Source: Chitinophagaceae bacterium
GTDB taxonomy: Bacteria > Bacteroidota > Bacteroidia > Chitinophagales > Chitinophagaceae
Direction of reading: 5' to 3'
Length of the DNA: 64,000 nt
Assembly (NCBI GenBank): GCA_016706055.1
Contig: JADJKL010000008.1
Span: forward strand, 186,001-250,000
The position numbers and the translations under genes were made by a program. This document shows, piece by piece, positions 17,617 through 26,344 of the stretch (its first letter is position 1; every line of letters begins with the position of its first letter). Below the pieces are notes generated by a model. That model had not been told where the DNA came from. It saw only the letters and a program-made list of their open reading frames with translations, and searched no databases.

Positions 17617-18909
17617 TTGAATAACACAACCATTACTAACTGCATTTTCGCTATAAGTGATTTTGAACTGACGAAGAAAAAAGTGCTGAACTGGGCAAAA
17701 CAGTTCGGCACTTTTTGTTTTTTGGATAATCATCAGTATCAAATAAAGCCACATGCTGTGGAATGCTTACTAGCCGCAGGTGTAAAAAGAAGCATTAGCT
17801 TAAATGCCGGAACTGCCTTAGCACAATTTCAAGATTTTCTTGATGAAAAACATTCTTGGTTGTTTGGTCACCTTGGTTATGATTTAAAAAATGAAATTGA
17901 AGAACTCTCATCGGCCAATGTTTCAATGATCAAGTTTCCGGATTTGTTTTTCTTCGAACCGGAAGTTGTTATCAAACTATCCGAGAAAGAAATTTTTATT
18001 GAGGCTATAGATCCTAAAGGAATTTTTAAAGCTATATCCGAAGTAAATATTAATGAAGTTATTCAGTCAGATGAGAATCCATTGAAGGTTGAAAGCAGGC
18101 TTTCGAAAGAGGAATACATTTCCACCATAAAAAAATTGCAGCAACATATTGTTCGTGGAGATTGTTATGAAATTAATTTCTGTCAGGAATTTTATGCTAC
18201 CAATGCTGTTATCGATCCCGTTGATGTGTACCAGAAGTTGAGCAACATTTCACCCAATCCATTTTCGGCTTTATACAGAATGAATGATCAATGGTTGATT
18301 TGTGCAAGCCCGGAACGATACATTAAGAAAAGCGGAAGTAATATTCTTTCCCAACCTATTAAGGGAACATCAATCAGGATAAAAGATAATGATGAGAAAG
18401 ATGGAATCAGCCGCCTGGATTTATTCAATAGTGCAAAAGACCGGTCAGAAAACGTTATGGTTGTTGACCTGGTTAGAAATGATCTGGCAAAAATTTGTGA
18501 GGAAGGCTCCGTTAAGGTGGATGAGTTATACGGTATTTACTCGTTTCCGCAGGTTCACCAAATGATTTCAACTGTAAGCGGAACACTTAAAAGCAAAATG
18601 CCTTTTGCTGAAATTATCAAGGCTACCTTTCCAATGGGTTCTATGACAGGTGCTCCAAAGAAAAGAGTGATGGCGTTAATCGAAGAGTATGAACAAACCA
18701 AGCGGGGAATTTTTTCAGGAGCTGTTGGCTATATAAATCCATATGGCGACTTTGATTTCAATGTTGTGATACGCAGCATACTCTATAATGCTTCTGCAAA
18801 GTATATTTCCTTGCCCGCTGGATCAGCTATTACATTCTACAGCGATCCCGAAAAAGAATGGGAAGAGTGCCTGATGAAAGCAGAGGCAATGAAAAATGTG
18901 CTAGAGTAA
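17617..18909 (+). CDS. pabB: Aminodeoxychorismate synthase component I (PabB-like)
   Basis: A 430-residue chorismate-binding enzyme. It converts chorismate to 4-amino-4-deoxychorismate on the way to folate. The motif PIKGTSIR, with Lys in place of the Ala of anthranilate synthase, is the mark of PabB and carries the covalent-intermediate Lys. Further motifs are MVVDLVRNDLAK, FPQVHQMIST, FPMGSMTGAPKKR and GIFSGAVGY, which line the active site. The N terminus is short, with little of the regulatory region seen in TrpE. The likely start is TTG at 17617, 23 nt after the acidic protein; no ATG fits. Ammonia would come from a PabA-type glutaminase not in this window. Confidence 0.9.
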   Translation: MNNTTITNCIFAISDFELTKKKVLNWAKQFGTFCFLDNHQYQIKPHAVECLLAAGVKRSISLNAGTALAQFQDFLDEKHSWLFGHLGYDLKNEIEELSSANVSMIKFPDLFFFEPEVVIKLSEKEIFIEAIDPKGIFKAISEVNINEVIQSDENPLKVESRLSKEEYISTIKKLQQHIVRGDCYEINFCQEFYATNAVIDPVDVYQKLSNISPNPFSALYRMNDQWLICASPERYIKKSGSNILSQPIKGTSIRIKDNDEKDGISRLDLFNSAKDRSENVMVVDLVRNDLAKICEEGSVKVDELYGIYSFPQVHQMISTVSGTLKSKMPFAEIIKATFPMGSMTGAPKKRVMALIEEYEQTKRGIFSGAVGYINPYGDFDFNVVIRSILYNASAKYISLPAGSAITFYSDPEKEWEECLMKAEAMKNVLE

Positions 18910-18919
18910 ATACAGCTAA

Positions 18920-19990
18920 TTACCTAATCTTGCTTGTAGATGAATTTAGCAAACCGGTAATACTCTCATCCAGAATTTGGTACCGCTTGGCTACAAAGAC
19001 GTTCATTTTTTGTGTTGGTAATCGAAGATCGTATTTGCCATTGAGAGCAATTTCATTGTCGAAGTTTGGATTATAGCGATTAAAATCAGCTAAGTTCATA
19101 TCAATGTATTTCAGAATAACGGAAGAACTAAACCGCCCTTTGATTTTATACGAGGTTGAAGAATTGAGTTCTTCTTCTTTCAGGTTAGGACCTGAATTTA
19201 ATACAAGATCTTTCAATTCACTTTTGGTTACAGTAGTAATACCCCCTTCGCCTTCAAAAATATAATGAACTCCGATGAACTTCTTTACATGATTCATGGT
19301 CTCATTCGGCAGATAATTTTGAATCGTCCAGAAATCCTTACTACCGCCACTTTTTCTGATTGCTTTTTGAACATTTCCCGGTCCGCTATTGTATGCAGCA
19401 ATGACGAGTAACCAATCTCCATACTGAGCATAGAAATCTGTAAGCAATCTTGCTGCGGCATGAGTACTTTTGATATAGTCTAATCTTTCGTCGTTATTCC
19501 CGTTAATTCTCAGACCGTATTCTTTTGCGGCTGCAGGCATAAAAGCCCACGGACCAACAGCACCCGATCTGGAAATCATATTGTATTTCAATCCTGATTC
19601 AATAACTGCGAGATATTTTAATTCGCCGGGTAATCCATGCTGAGTAAGAATTTCATCCATCATATCCAGCTTAGGCTGTGCCCAATCCTTCATATTCTCA
19701 AACCCTTTTTTATTCTTCTTAATATAGTTCTGAACAAAACTGATTGCCATTGGATTTAATTTGGCTCCGGTTACACCGTCGCCAAATACAGCTGTTGTAA
19801 AAAGATTTTTAAAATCCTTTTTAGGATCATTTCTGTTTATTCCATCTTGTTGAAGTGAATCCTTATTAACAGTCGTGTCACTTAAAACAGCTTGACTGCT
19901 CATATCCGGTTGAATGCCCGCAGCTCTAGCCACTTGTACCAGTAAAAACCCGGCAACACTCATTACTGCTATTTGTTTTAATTTTCTCAA
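18920..19990 (-). CDS. mltD: Lytic murein transglycosylase (MltD-like)
   Basis: A 356-residue secreted enzyme that cleaves the glycan strands of peptidoglycan with formation of anhydromuramic ends. A signal peptide covers residues 1-23. The SLT domain (about 105-240) has the catalytic Glu in LAVIESGL, then SRSGAVGPWAFM and AAYNSGPGNVQKAI, matching family 1A (MltD). The C-terminal 90 residues form a short beta-rich region ending in a LysM-like segment (NPNFDNEIALNGKYDLRLP) but without a clear multi-LysM array. It is convergent with pabB, with only 10 nt between. Confidence 0.88.
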   Translation of the reverse strand: MRKLKQIAVMSVAGFLLVQVARAAGIQPDMSSQAVLSDTTVNKDSLQQDGINRNDPKKDFKNLFTTAVFGDGVTGAKLNPMAISFVQNYIKKNKKGFENMKDWAQPKLDMMDEILTQHGLPGELKYLAVIESGLKYNMISRSGAVGPWAFMPAAAKEYGLRINGNNDERLDYIKSTHAAARLLTDFYAQYGDWLLVIAAYNSGPGNVQKAIRKSGGSKDFWTIQNYLPNETMNHVKKFIGVHYIFEGEGGITTVTKSELKDLVLNSGPNLKEEELNSSTSYKIKGRFSSSVILKYIDMNLADFNRYNPNFDNEIALNGKYDLRLPTQKMNVFVAKRYQILDESITGLLNSSTSKIR

Positions 19991-20016
19991 ACCTATTGAT
20001 AATTAACGTTTTAAAA

Positions 20017-21447
20017 TCATTTACCTGCCATAAGCAAGTGCGAAATGCGCAGCAAAGGTACTTCATTAAACCGGTTTGACATCACTTGAAGTCCAAACGG
20101 CATGTTATTGCTATGTTTGAAGAGTGGGAGAGAAATGGCGGGAATGCCGACCAGATTGGCCATTACTGTATAGATATCAGCGAGATACATTGCGATAGGA
20201 TCGTCCATTTTTTCACCAGCTTTAAAAGCTGTAACTGGTGAAGTTGGGAGTAAAATGAAGTCAAACTCCTTGAAAATCAGTTGGATATTGTCATTTAACA
20301 AATTTCTAACTTTTTGTGCCCGGGTAAAGTAGGCATCATAAAAACCGGCACTAAGTACAAAAGTGCCTAACATGATTCTTCTTTTTACTTCTTTACCAAA
20401 ACCTGCCGACCTGCTTTGTTTATAGAATTCTATCAGTTCAACTCCAGGTGCTGTTGAACGATAGCCATATTTTACACCATCAAAACGGGAAAGGTTTGAC
20501 GAAGCTTCGGCTGTGGTGAGTACATAATAAGCTGGTACAATATAATCGAGCAGATCAAAATCTACAGCCTCAACACTATGGCCTTCTTGTTTGATATCTT
20601 CTATCTTCTTTTTAATGGCGGCACTAATTTCAGGGTCAAGACCAGGATGTGATAAAGCAGTTTCGAAATATGCAAAACGATATTTTTTATCGGTTGAAAG
20701 TTCTTTCGAATAAGCAGGAACTTCTTTGTGCGAAACAGTGCTGTCAAACTCATCCGCACCAGACATTACTTCCAATAGAAGGGCAACATCAGGAATGTTT
20801 TTTCCAAAAATGCCAATCTGGTCAAATGATGAGGCGTAGGCAATTAGCCCATAACGGGAAATTCTGCCATAGGTCGGTTTAAGACCTATTATACCACAGA
20901 AATCTGCTGGTTGACGAACAGAACCTCCTGTATCACTACCCAGAGAAACCATGCAACAGTCAGCTTGAACAGCTACAGCCGAACCGCCCGAAGAGCCACC
21001 CGGCACTCTTGATTCATCCAACGCATTTAGCACTTTTCCATAAGCCGAATTTTCGTTGGTGGAGCCCATCGCAAATTCATCACAATTCAAATTGCCGATG
21101 ATAATGGCATCTTCTGCAAGTAACCTTTCGACTGCCGTTGCAGAATAAATAGAAGTAAATTTTTTAAGAATATTTGAAGAGGCAGATACTTGATGATCTT
21201 TATAACAGATAACATCTTTTAATCCGATGACGACACCGTGGAGTTTTCCAATAGGAATACCAGATTTTCTTTTTTCATCCAGTTCTTTGGCCTTTTGTAA
21301 AACCTCATGAGTGTACACCTCAATAAAAGCATTAAGATGTTTTGTTTCATCTATGCGTTTTAGGTAATGTTCAACCGCCTGTAAACAGGTTGCATTACCT
21401 TCCTGTAATTGGGCATGGTATTGCTCAATAGAAGTAAACTCAAACAA
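20017..21447 (-). CDS. gatA: Asp-tRNA(Asn)/Glu-tRNA(Gln) amidotransferase subunit A
   Basis: GatA is the amidase that releases ammonia from glutamine to convert Glu-tRNA(Gln) or Asp-tRNA(Asn). The amidase-signature triad is visible: Lys in GVVIGLKDVICYKDH, the first Ser in GGSSGGSAVAVQ, and the nucleophile Ser in GSDTGGSVRQPADFCG. Length is 476 residues, normal. The gene lies 38 nt from tatA in the same direction. The partner gatC is 13 kb away at 34761-35051, so the complex is not encoded in one operon here; gatB is not in the window. Confidence 0.96.
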   Translation of the reverse strand: MFEFTSIEQYHAQLQEGNATCLQAVEHYLKRIDETKHLNAFIEVYTHEVLQKAKELDEKRKSGIPIGKLHGVVIGLKDVICYKDHQVSASSNILKKFTSIYSATAVERLLAEDAIIIGNLNCDEFAMGSTNENSAYGKVLNALDESRVPGGSSGGSAVAVQADCCMVSLGSDTGGSVRQPADFCGIIGLKPTYGRISRYGLIAYASSFDQIGIFGKNIPDVALLLEVMSGADEFDSTVSHKEVPAYSKELSTDKKYRFAYFETALSHPGLDPEISAAIKKKIEDIKQEGHSVEAVDFDLLDYIVPAYYVLTTAEASSNLSRFDGVKYGYRSTAPGVELIEFYKQSRSAGFGKEVKRRIMLGTFVLSAGFYDAYFTRAQKVRNLLNDNIQLIFKEFDFILLPTSPVTAFKAGEKMDDPIAMYLADIYTVMANLVGIPAISLPLFKHSNNMPFGLQVMSNRFNEVPLLRISHLLMAGK

Positions 21448-21485
21448 AAGCGATGGCTTTAGTGTAAGAAAAAATCAATAGAGGA

Positions 21486-21695
21486 TTACTCTTTTACAGA
21501 GTTTTTTACTTCATTTGCACTTTCCTCGATTTCTTTCTTCACATTGGTTTTGGCGTCATTAAATTCACGGACACCTTTACCTAATCCACGCATCAGTTCA
21601 GGTATTTTTTTACCTCCGAATAAAAGTAATACGATAACGAGGATGATGATAATCTCGTTAGTACCCAGCACACCCAATAATGTAGGTTGTATCAT
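21486..21695 (-). CDS. tatA: Twin-arginine translocase subunit TatA
   Basis: A 69-residue protein with one N-terminal membrane helix (residues 12-27, EIIIILVIVLLLFGGKK), the FGGKKIPEL hinge and an amphipathic helix (MRGLGKGVREF), then a charged tail. This is the TatA/E pattern; many copies assemble to pass folded proteins across the inner membrane. An exact TATCTTTG box 20 nt upstream (21715-21722) suggests its own promoter. gatA follows 38 nt downstream. Confidence 0.93.
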   Translation of the reverse strand: MIQPTLLGVLGTNEIIIILVIVLLLFGGKKIPELMRGLGKGVREFNDAKTNVKKEIEESANEVKNSVKE

Positions 21696-21714
21696 AATCT
21701 TGTAAATTAGAAAT

Positions 21715-21722
21715 CAAAGATA
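21715..21722 (-). promoter_or_regulatory. -7 box of the tatA promoter
   Basis: On the minus strand the sequence is TATCTTTG, an exact TAnnTTTG match, 19 nt before the tatA ATG. No perfect -33 TTTG is found at the usual spacing. Confidence 0.45.
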
Positions 21723-21773
21723 GCAAGTAAAAAAAAATAAAGAAGCAATAAATTTCGATTTACTTCTTATTAA

Positions 21774-21806
21774 CAAAAAAAGCTTTCCTTTTAGGGGAAA
21801 GCTTTT
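21774..21806 (-). terminator. Terminator after rplS
   Basis: An 11-bp perfect stem AAAAGCTTTCC / GGAAAGCTTTT with a 7-nt loop lies 20 nt past the rplS stop and is followed on the minus strand by TTTTTTTGTT. Confidence 0.85.
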
Positions 21807-21825
21807 CAATATTTTATCTGAAAAT

Positions 21826-22188
21826 TTATTTTGCTGATACAGCCATACGCTTTTCACGGATTCTTGCACTTTTACCGCTACGGCTACGCTGGTAGAACAA
21901 TTTAGCTCGGCGAACATTACCAGTTTTGTTTAATACTATTGAATCCACATTTGGCGAAAAGAATGGAAAAACCCTTTCTACACCTACACCGTCAGAAATT
22001 TTACGAACAGTAAAGCTTGCAGTAGCACCAGTGCCTTGTTTCTTAATCACATCTCCTTTAAAAGACTGGATTCTTTCCTTGCTTCCTTCTATAATTTTAT
22101 AGTTAACAGTAATGTTATCACCAGCCTTGAACTTTGGAAATTCTTTCTTACCAGTCAGCTGCTCATGTACAAATGCTATTGCGTTCAT
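21826..22188 (-). CDS. rplS: 50S ribosomal protein L19
   Basis: L19 sits at the interface of the ribosomal subunits. The 120-residue protein has the typical SFKGDVIKKQGTG, FTVRKISDGVGVERVFPF and VRRAKLFYQR segments. The frame is open further upstream, but MNAIAFVHEQLTGKKEFPKF starting at 22188 fits the family N terminus; the extra upstream residues are hydrophobic and lie in the repeat-rich gap. It has its own terminator at 21774-21806 and stands between rny and tatA. Confidence 0.96.
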   Translation of the reverse strand: MNAIAFVHEQLTGKKEFPKFKAGDNITVNYKIIEGSKERIQSFKGDVIKKQGTGATASFTVRKISDGVGVERVFPFFSPNVDSIVLNKTGNVRRAKLFYQRSRSGKSARIREKRMAVSAK

Positions 22189-22306
22189 ATTCCTGATTTT
22201 TAGGAGGGCAAAGGTAAGGTTGCAAGGCAGAAATACCAAATATAAAAAATCAAAATTGCAGTCTATGCAGGAATTTCTCAACCCCTTAAATTTCAGGCTA
22301 AAAGAG

Positions 22307-22355
22307 AAAATTCAAAATCCCAATCAGACAGGCTGCAATTGGGATTTTGAATTTT
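22307..22355. repeat. 18-bp perfect inverted repeat between rny and rplS
   Basis: AAAATTCAAAATCCCAAT and ATTGGGATTTTGAATTTT pair perfectly around a 13-nt loop. The + side continues with TT and the minus side with TCTCTTTT. It lies 15 nt past the rny stop, so it may terminate rny transcription, but the length of the stem and the GGGATTTTGAATTT wording are typical of dispersed intergenic repeats in Bacteroidota. Confidence 0.65.
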
Positions 22356-22370
22356 TTATTTGGAATTTGA

Positions 22371-23945
22371 TTACCTCGCAACGTTTACGGCTCTTTTCTC
22401 TCTGATAACGGTTACCTTGATTTGTCCGGGAAAGGTCATTTCCGTTTGAATCTTCTGAGCAATCTCGAATGATAGCTTATCAGACTCCTGATCGGTTACT
22501 TTATCTGCTTCTACAATTACTCTTAATTCCCTGCCAGCTTGAATAGCATAAGCTTTCTCCACTCCATCATAAGCCATAGCAAGGTTTTCAAGATCCTTGA
22601 TACGCTGCAGATATTGCTGCATAATTTCCCTTCTGGCACCTGGTCTTGCTCCGCTTATCGCATCACAAGCCTGTACAATTGGAGAAATTACATATTGCAT
22701 TTCCATCTCATCGTGGTGAGCTCCGATGCCATTTACTACTGAAGCATTTTCGCCATATTTCTCTGCCAGTTTTGCTCCAAGTAAAGCATGGCTTAATTCG
22801 CTTTCTTCGTCGGGTACTTTCCCAATATCGTGTAACAGACCAGCTCGTTTAGCCAGCTTTACCATATTTTGAGGCATTCCCAATTCAGCCGCCATTGTTG
22901 CACAAAGGTTGGCTGTCTCCCGGCTGTGCATCAATAGGTTTTGACCATAAGAAGAACGGAAACGCATACGTCCCACCATTCTTACTAATTCTTTATGCAG
23001 GCCATGAATGCCCATTTCTATCACTGTTCTTTCACCAATTTCTCTTACCTGATCTTCAATCTGCTTTTTTGTTTTCTCCACTACTTCTTCAATTCTTGCA
23101 GGGTGAATACGTCCATCTGTAACCAGGCGTTGCAAACTCAAACGGGCAATTTCTCGACGTAACGGATCAAATGAAGAAAGCAAAATAGCTTCCGGCGTAT
23201 CATCAACTATTAAATCAACACCTGTTGCTGCTTCAATAGCACGGATATTTCTTCCTTCACGGCCAATGATCTGACCTTTTATTTCATCACTTTCAAGATT
23301 GAAAACAGTAATAGTGTTTTCAATGGCATGTTCAGCAGCAGTACGCTGAATGGTTTGAATGACTATTTTTCTGGCTTCCTTATTAGCTTTCTGTTTAGCA
23401 TCATCAATTATTTCCTGCTGAATAGCTACTGCTTGAGTGTGAGCTTCATTTTTCAGACTTTCTATTAATTGAGATTTTGCTTCTTCAGCAGTAAGATTGG
23501 CTATTTTTTCCAGGCGGCGGATATGTTCTTCCTGATGCTTTTCTAGTTCAGTCCTCTTGATATTGACCAATTCGATCTGGCGGTTCAGGTTTTCTTTGAT
23601 AACATCATTTTCCTTTACCTGCTTATCAAGATTACCTTCTTTCTGATTGATGGTTTGTTCTTTCTGTTTGATACGGTTTTCCGCATCGTTCATCTTTTTG
23701 GTTTTGTCAAAAACCTCTTTGTCATGATTTTCTTTTAGTTGAACGAATCGTTCTTTAGCTTCCAGTTCCTTCTCTTTCCGGATAGTTTCACCTCTTAATT
23801 GGGCTTCTTTCAGGATGGTTTGTGACTGGAGTTCTGCTTCTTCTACTTTTTTGTTGGCGTTTTTGGCAAAAATGACTTTACCCAGTATAAGGCCCACTAT
23901 AAGTGCAGCGGCACCTATGATGATAGATAATATATTCGAATCCAT
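22371..23945 (-). CDS. rny: Ribonuclease Y
   Basis: RNase Y is the membrane-bound endonuclease that starts decay of many mRNAs. The 524-residue protein has an N-terminal membrane helix (residues 5-25, IIIGAAALIVGLILGKVIF), a long coiled coil (about 30-200), a KH RNA-binding domain (GREGRNIRAIEAATGVD, about 230-245) and an HD domain with LLHDIGKV (about 350). All four elements and the length are normal for the family. It is divergent from the TlpA-like gene; a TATCTTCG box (24019-24026, minus strand) could drive it with a leader of about 70 nt. Confidence 0.97.
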   Translation of the reverse strand: MDSNILSIIIGAAALIVGLILGKVIFAKNANKKVEEAELQSQTILKEAQLRGETIRKEKELEAKERFVQLKENHDKEVFDKTKKMNDAENRIKQKEQTINQKEGNLDKQVKENDVIKENLNRQIELVNIKRTELEKHQEEHIRRLEKIANLTAEEAKSQLIESLKNEAHTQAVAIQQEIIDDAKQKANKEARKIVIQTIQRTAAEHAIENTITVFNLESDEIKGQIIGREGRNIRAIEAATGVDLIVDDTPEAILLSSFDPLRREIARLSLQRLVTDGRIHPARIEEVVEKTKKQIEDQVREIGERTVIEMGIHGLHKELVRMVGRMRFRSSYGQNLLMHSRETANLCATMAAELGMPQNMVKLAKRAGLLHDIGKVPDEESELSHALLGAKLAEKYGENASVVNGIGAHHDEMEMQYVISPIVQACDAISGARPGARREIMQQYLQRIKDLENLAMAYDGVEKAYAIQAGRELRVIVEADKVTDQESDKLSFEIAQKIQTEMTFPGQIKVTVIREKRAVNVAR

Positions 23946-24156
23946 GAATGTTTTTGTTTAAATGTTGCACAATGCTATTTCTTAATAATTAATTCCCCGA
24001 CAGTTATCGGATAGTTAGCGAAGATACAAAACGGCAACCTAAGTAAGAAAATTGAAAACAGGGGTTACCACTTGTAAAAAAAATAGGGCAATTCAGGACT
24101 TTTTAAGCAGACAACAGGATCTATTTGTAGTAAATTGCAACACTAAAAATAAGCAA

Positions 24157-25329
24157 ATGAAAAAATTCCTTTTGATATTCCTTGCTGTTCCATTCGTTTC
24201 ACTGGCTCAGGATAATGGGAAATCTTTTAAGTTAGTTGGAAAGGTCAAAAAACTGACGCAACAGGCAGACTGGGTGTATTTGCAATACAGAACTAACGGA
24301 GATTGGAAAACAGATAGTGCCCAAGTAAAAGATGGAAAATACCAGCTTGCTGGGAAAATTGAAGAACCGGTACAAGGAAGATTAAGGGTAAAATATAGTG
24401 AAACTACCGATGGTAATAAAGTAAAAATGGTGGCTGGAAGAGACATGACTTCTGTTTTCTTAGAACCAGGTAAAATAAAAGTGACCTCTGTTGATTCTTT
24501 CAGCAATGTACAGGTGAAAGGTTCTTCTGCTCATAATGAATTTGTCAAATTAAACCTAGCAACAAAACCCTTTAATGACAGAACAAAACCGTTGATTGAA
24601 CAATACAGAGAATTTGCAAAAACAAAAGATAAAGAAAATCAAGACAAAATAGAAGAACAGCTTGATGCTATTGACAATGAAATGAAAGAGAAAGTATATG
24701 GTGACTATGTAAAAAATAACCCAAACTCACCTTTAGGTTTATATGCTCTACAGCAATATGCAGGTTGGGACATAAATGCAGACAAAGTAGAACCGCTTTA
24801 TAATGCGTTGTCTGATGCCAATAAGAATTACCCTTCGGCAGTATCTTTTAAAGAGAACCTCGATATAGCGAAGAAAACCGGGATTGGCAAAATGGCGATG
24901 GACTTTACGCAGAATGATACATTAGATAACCCAATCAGATTTTCATCGTTTAAAGGGCAGTATGTATTAATAGATTTCTGGGCCAGCTGGTGTGGACCAT
25001 GCAGAGCTGAAAACCCAGCTGTTGTAAAAGTGTTCAACAAGTATAAAGACAAAAACTTTCACATCATCGGTGTTTCGCTTGACAGAGCAGGTCAGAAGGA
25101 AAAATGGATGAAAGCTATTCATGATGATAAACTTGACTGGACGCAGGTAAGTGATTTGAAATTCTGGGATAATGATGTGGCTAAACAATATGGCATCAAA
25201 GCCATTCCGCAGAACCTATTGGTAAATCCGGAAGGAATAATTGTTGCCAAAAACCTGAGAGGCGAAGATTTAGAGCAAAAACTTAGTGAATTTATAGATG
25301 GAAAGAAGGCATTTAGCCCGAAGCCATAA
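24157..25329 (+). CDS. TlpA-like thiol-disulfide oxidoreductase with DUF4369 domain
   Basis: A periplasmic thioredoxin-fold protein. A signal peptide (MKKFLLIFLAVPFVSLAQ) is followed by a DUF4369-type beta domain (about 25-115), a helical linker, and a C-terminal TlpA/AhpC-type domain with the active site WASWCGPCRAE. Such proteins reduce or isomerise disulfides in the envelope and are numerous in Bacteroidota. The frame is open 105 nt upstream, but only the ATG at 24157 gives a signal peptide directly. It is divergent from rny and is followed by a strong terminator at 25350-25380. Confidence 0.9.
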   Translation: MKKFLLIFLAVPFVSLAQDNGKSFKLVGKVKKLTQQADWVYLQYRTNGDWKTDSAQVKDGKYQLAGKIEEPVQGRLRVKYSETTDGNKVKMVAGRDMTSVFLEPGKIKVTSVDSFSNVQVKGSSAHNEFVKLNLATKPFNDRTKPLIEQYREFAKTKDKENQDKIEEQLDAIDNEMKEKVYGDYVKNNPNSPLGLYALQQYAGWDINADKVEPLYNALSDANKNYPSAVSFKENLDIAKKTGIGKMAMDFTQNDTLDNPIRFSSFKGQYVLIDFWASWCGPCRAENPAVVKVFNKYKDKNFHIIGVSLDRAGQKEKWMKAIHDDKLDWTQVSDLKFWDNDVAKQYGIKAIPQNLLVNPEGIIVAKNLRGEDLEQKLSEFIDGKKAFSPKP

Positions 25330-25349
25330 ACTTGGTAAAACCATTCTTA

Positions 25350-25380
25350 AGAACCTGCCAGCGGCAGGTTCTTTATTTTT
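25350..25380 (+). terminator. Bidirectional terminator between the TlpA-like gene and zapA
   Basis: AGAACCTGCC / GGCAGGTTCT form a 10-bp stem around AGC, followed by TTATTTTT. The GC-rich stem is close in sequence to the palindrome inside pheT (26973-26995). It serves the + gene and overlaps the 3' end of zapA, which is convergent. Confidence 0.8.
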
Positions 25381-25666
25381 CAGACAATTGACTGTCCAAA
25401 AGCTTTTCGATTGAGCCTAATTGTTCTGCAAGGTTTAGTTTTTCAATACCTGCCGCCGCACCTGCATGTTGCTCTGTTGCATACCAGATTAAAACCATGG
25501 CTATATAGTCTTGCATATCCTTCCCTGCAAACATGGTTTTGAATTCAAGTATCTTATCATTGATAGTCTTTAATGTTTTTCTTACCACTTCTTCATCAGA
25601 CGGGTCGATCTTGATGCGGTAGGTCCGGTCACCAATAAGGGCCGAGATAGCAATTAAATCACTCAT
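25373..25666 (-). CDS. zapA: Cell division protein ZapA
   Basis: A 97-residue protein of the ZapA family, which bundles FtsZ at the division site. The first half (SDLIAISALIGDRTYRIKID) forms the beta-alpha head and the second half a long helix for dimerisation (EEVVRKTLKTINDKILEF). Length and layout fit. It is downstream of the coiled-coil gene and pheT on the minus strand, separated by a small + strand gene. The pheT, coiled coil, zapA and rny neighbourhood recalls other Bacteroidota. Confidence 0.85.
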   Translation of the reverse strand: MSDLIAISALIGDRTYRIKIDPSDEEVVRKTLKTINDKILEFKTMFAGKDMQDYIAMVLIWYATEQHAGAAAGIEKLNLAEQLGSIEKLLDSQLSEK

Positions 25667-25795
25667 AAAGTTGGTTTTTTGAGAAATTAAATATTATATT
25701 AGTTCCCCAGTAGTTTTTTATTAACAAGTTAGTACCATCATTTAGTCCGGTTAAGGCTCCTAAGGAAACGATTTAATAATATTAAAACGTTTGCC

Positions 25796-26050
25796 ATGTT
25801 TGCTAAAATTAAGTCGTCCTTTTTTATTGACGCATTGCGGTTACAAATTAATACGCCAAAAGGTAATTTTCTTCGTGGAGTATTGAAAGATGATACCGGT
25901 AATGTATGCCGTACTATTGAAAAGGACATTTTAACTGAAACAGAAGAAATGACCTGGACGGGGTTAAATGATCTGCCGTATGGACGATACACCCTGGAAC
26001 TTTCGCATGGCGATGATGAAATGAAAATGAATCTAGTGAAAAGGGTGTAA
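25796..26050 (+). CDS. Hypothetical 84-residue protein
   Basis: I do not recognise the family. The sequence alternates short strands (FFIDALRLQINT, FLRGVLKDDTGNV) and ends in a motif like small beta-sandwich domains (LNDLPYGRYTLELSHGDDE), where GRYTLEL resembles the last strand of carboxypeptidase-regulatory-like folds. There is no signal peptide. It is read against its neighbours zapA and the coiled-coil gene and lies between them. An ORF of 116 residues runs antisense, but its composition is poor. The + frame has better codon use and a sensible fold pattern. Confidence 0.6.
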   Translation: MFAKIKSSFFIDALRLQINTPKGNFLRGVLKDDTGNVCRTIEKDILTETEEMTWTGLNDLPYGRYTLELSHGDDEMKMNLVKRV

Positions 26051-26056
26051 TAAACA

Positions 26057-26344
26057 TCACTGTCCCAACATCGCAATGCAACGATCAATCTCTTTCAGGT
26101 AACCATTAATTCTTTTTTCAAATTCCTTTTTATCCACCTCACTCATATCCCCGGCACTTACTTTTAAAATGCTTACTTGCTGTTTCAGTTCGTCAACACT
26201 TTTTTGCTGCGTTATAACTTTTTTTTCAGCCTCACTCAATTCTTCTTTTAAAATTTTATTTTCTTTGACGATAGCAGTATGCTCCTTCAACAAAAGTTGA
26301 AGTTTTTCTTGTATTCGTTTCAGATGTTGTTCTGTGTTGCTCAT
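26057..26344 (-). CDS. Small coiled-coil protein
   Basis: A 95-residue protein that is helical throughout, with heptad-like Leu/Ile spacing from residue 5 to 65 and an acidic-basic tail (KRINGYLKEIDRCIAMLGQ). It overlaps the stop of pheT by 4 nt and lies upstream of zapA on the same strand. The size, position and coiled-coil form recall ZapB-like partners of ZapA, but this is inferred from context and not from sequence identity. Confidence 0.75.
   Translation of the reverse strand: MSNTEQHLKRIQEKLQLLLKEHTAIVKENKILKEELSEAEKKVITQQKSVDELKQQVSILKVSAGDMSEVDKKEFEKRINGYLKEIDRCIAMLGQ

Noticed and set aside
23946..24156. 6S RNA or other ncRNA between rny and the TlpA-like gene
   Set aside because: Only a short CCGA...TCGG hairpin (23998-24011) is visible. 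A covariance-model search would be needed to support an ncRNA.
25738..26088. 116-residue minus-strand ORF across the 84-residue gene
   Set aside because: Composition is unlike a folded protein and it overlaps a better + frame; no family resemblance.
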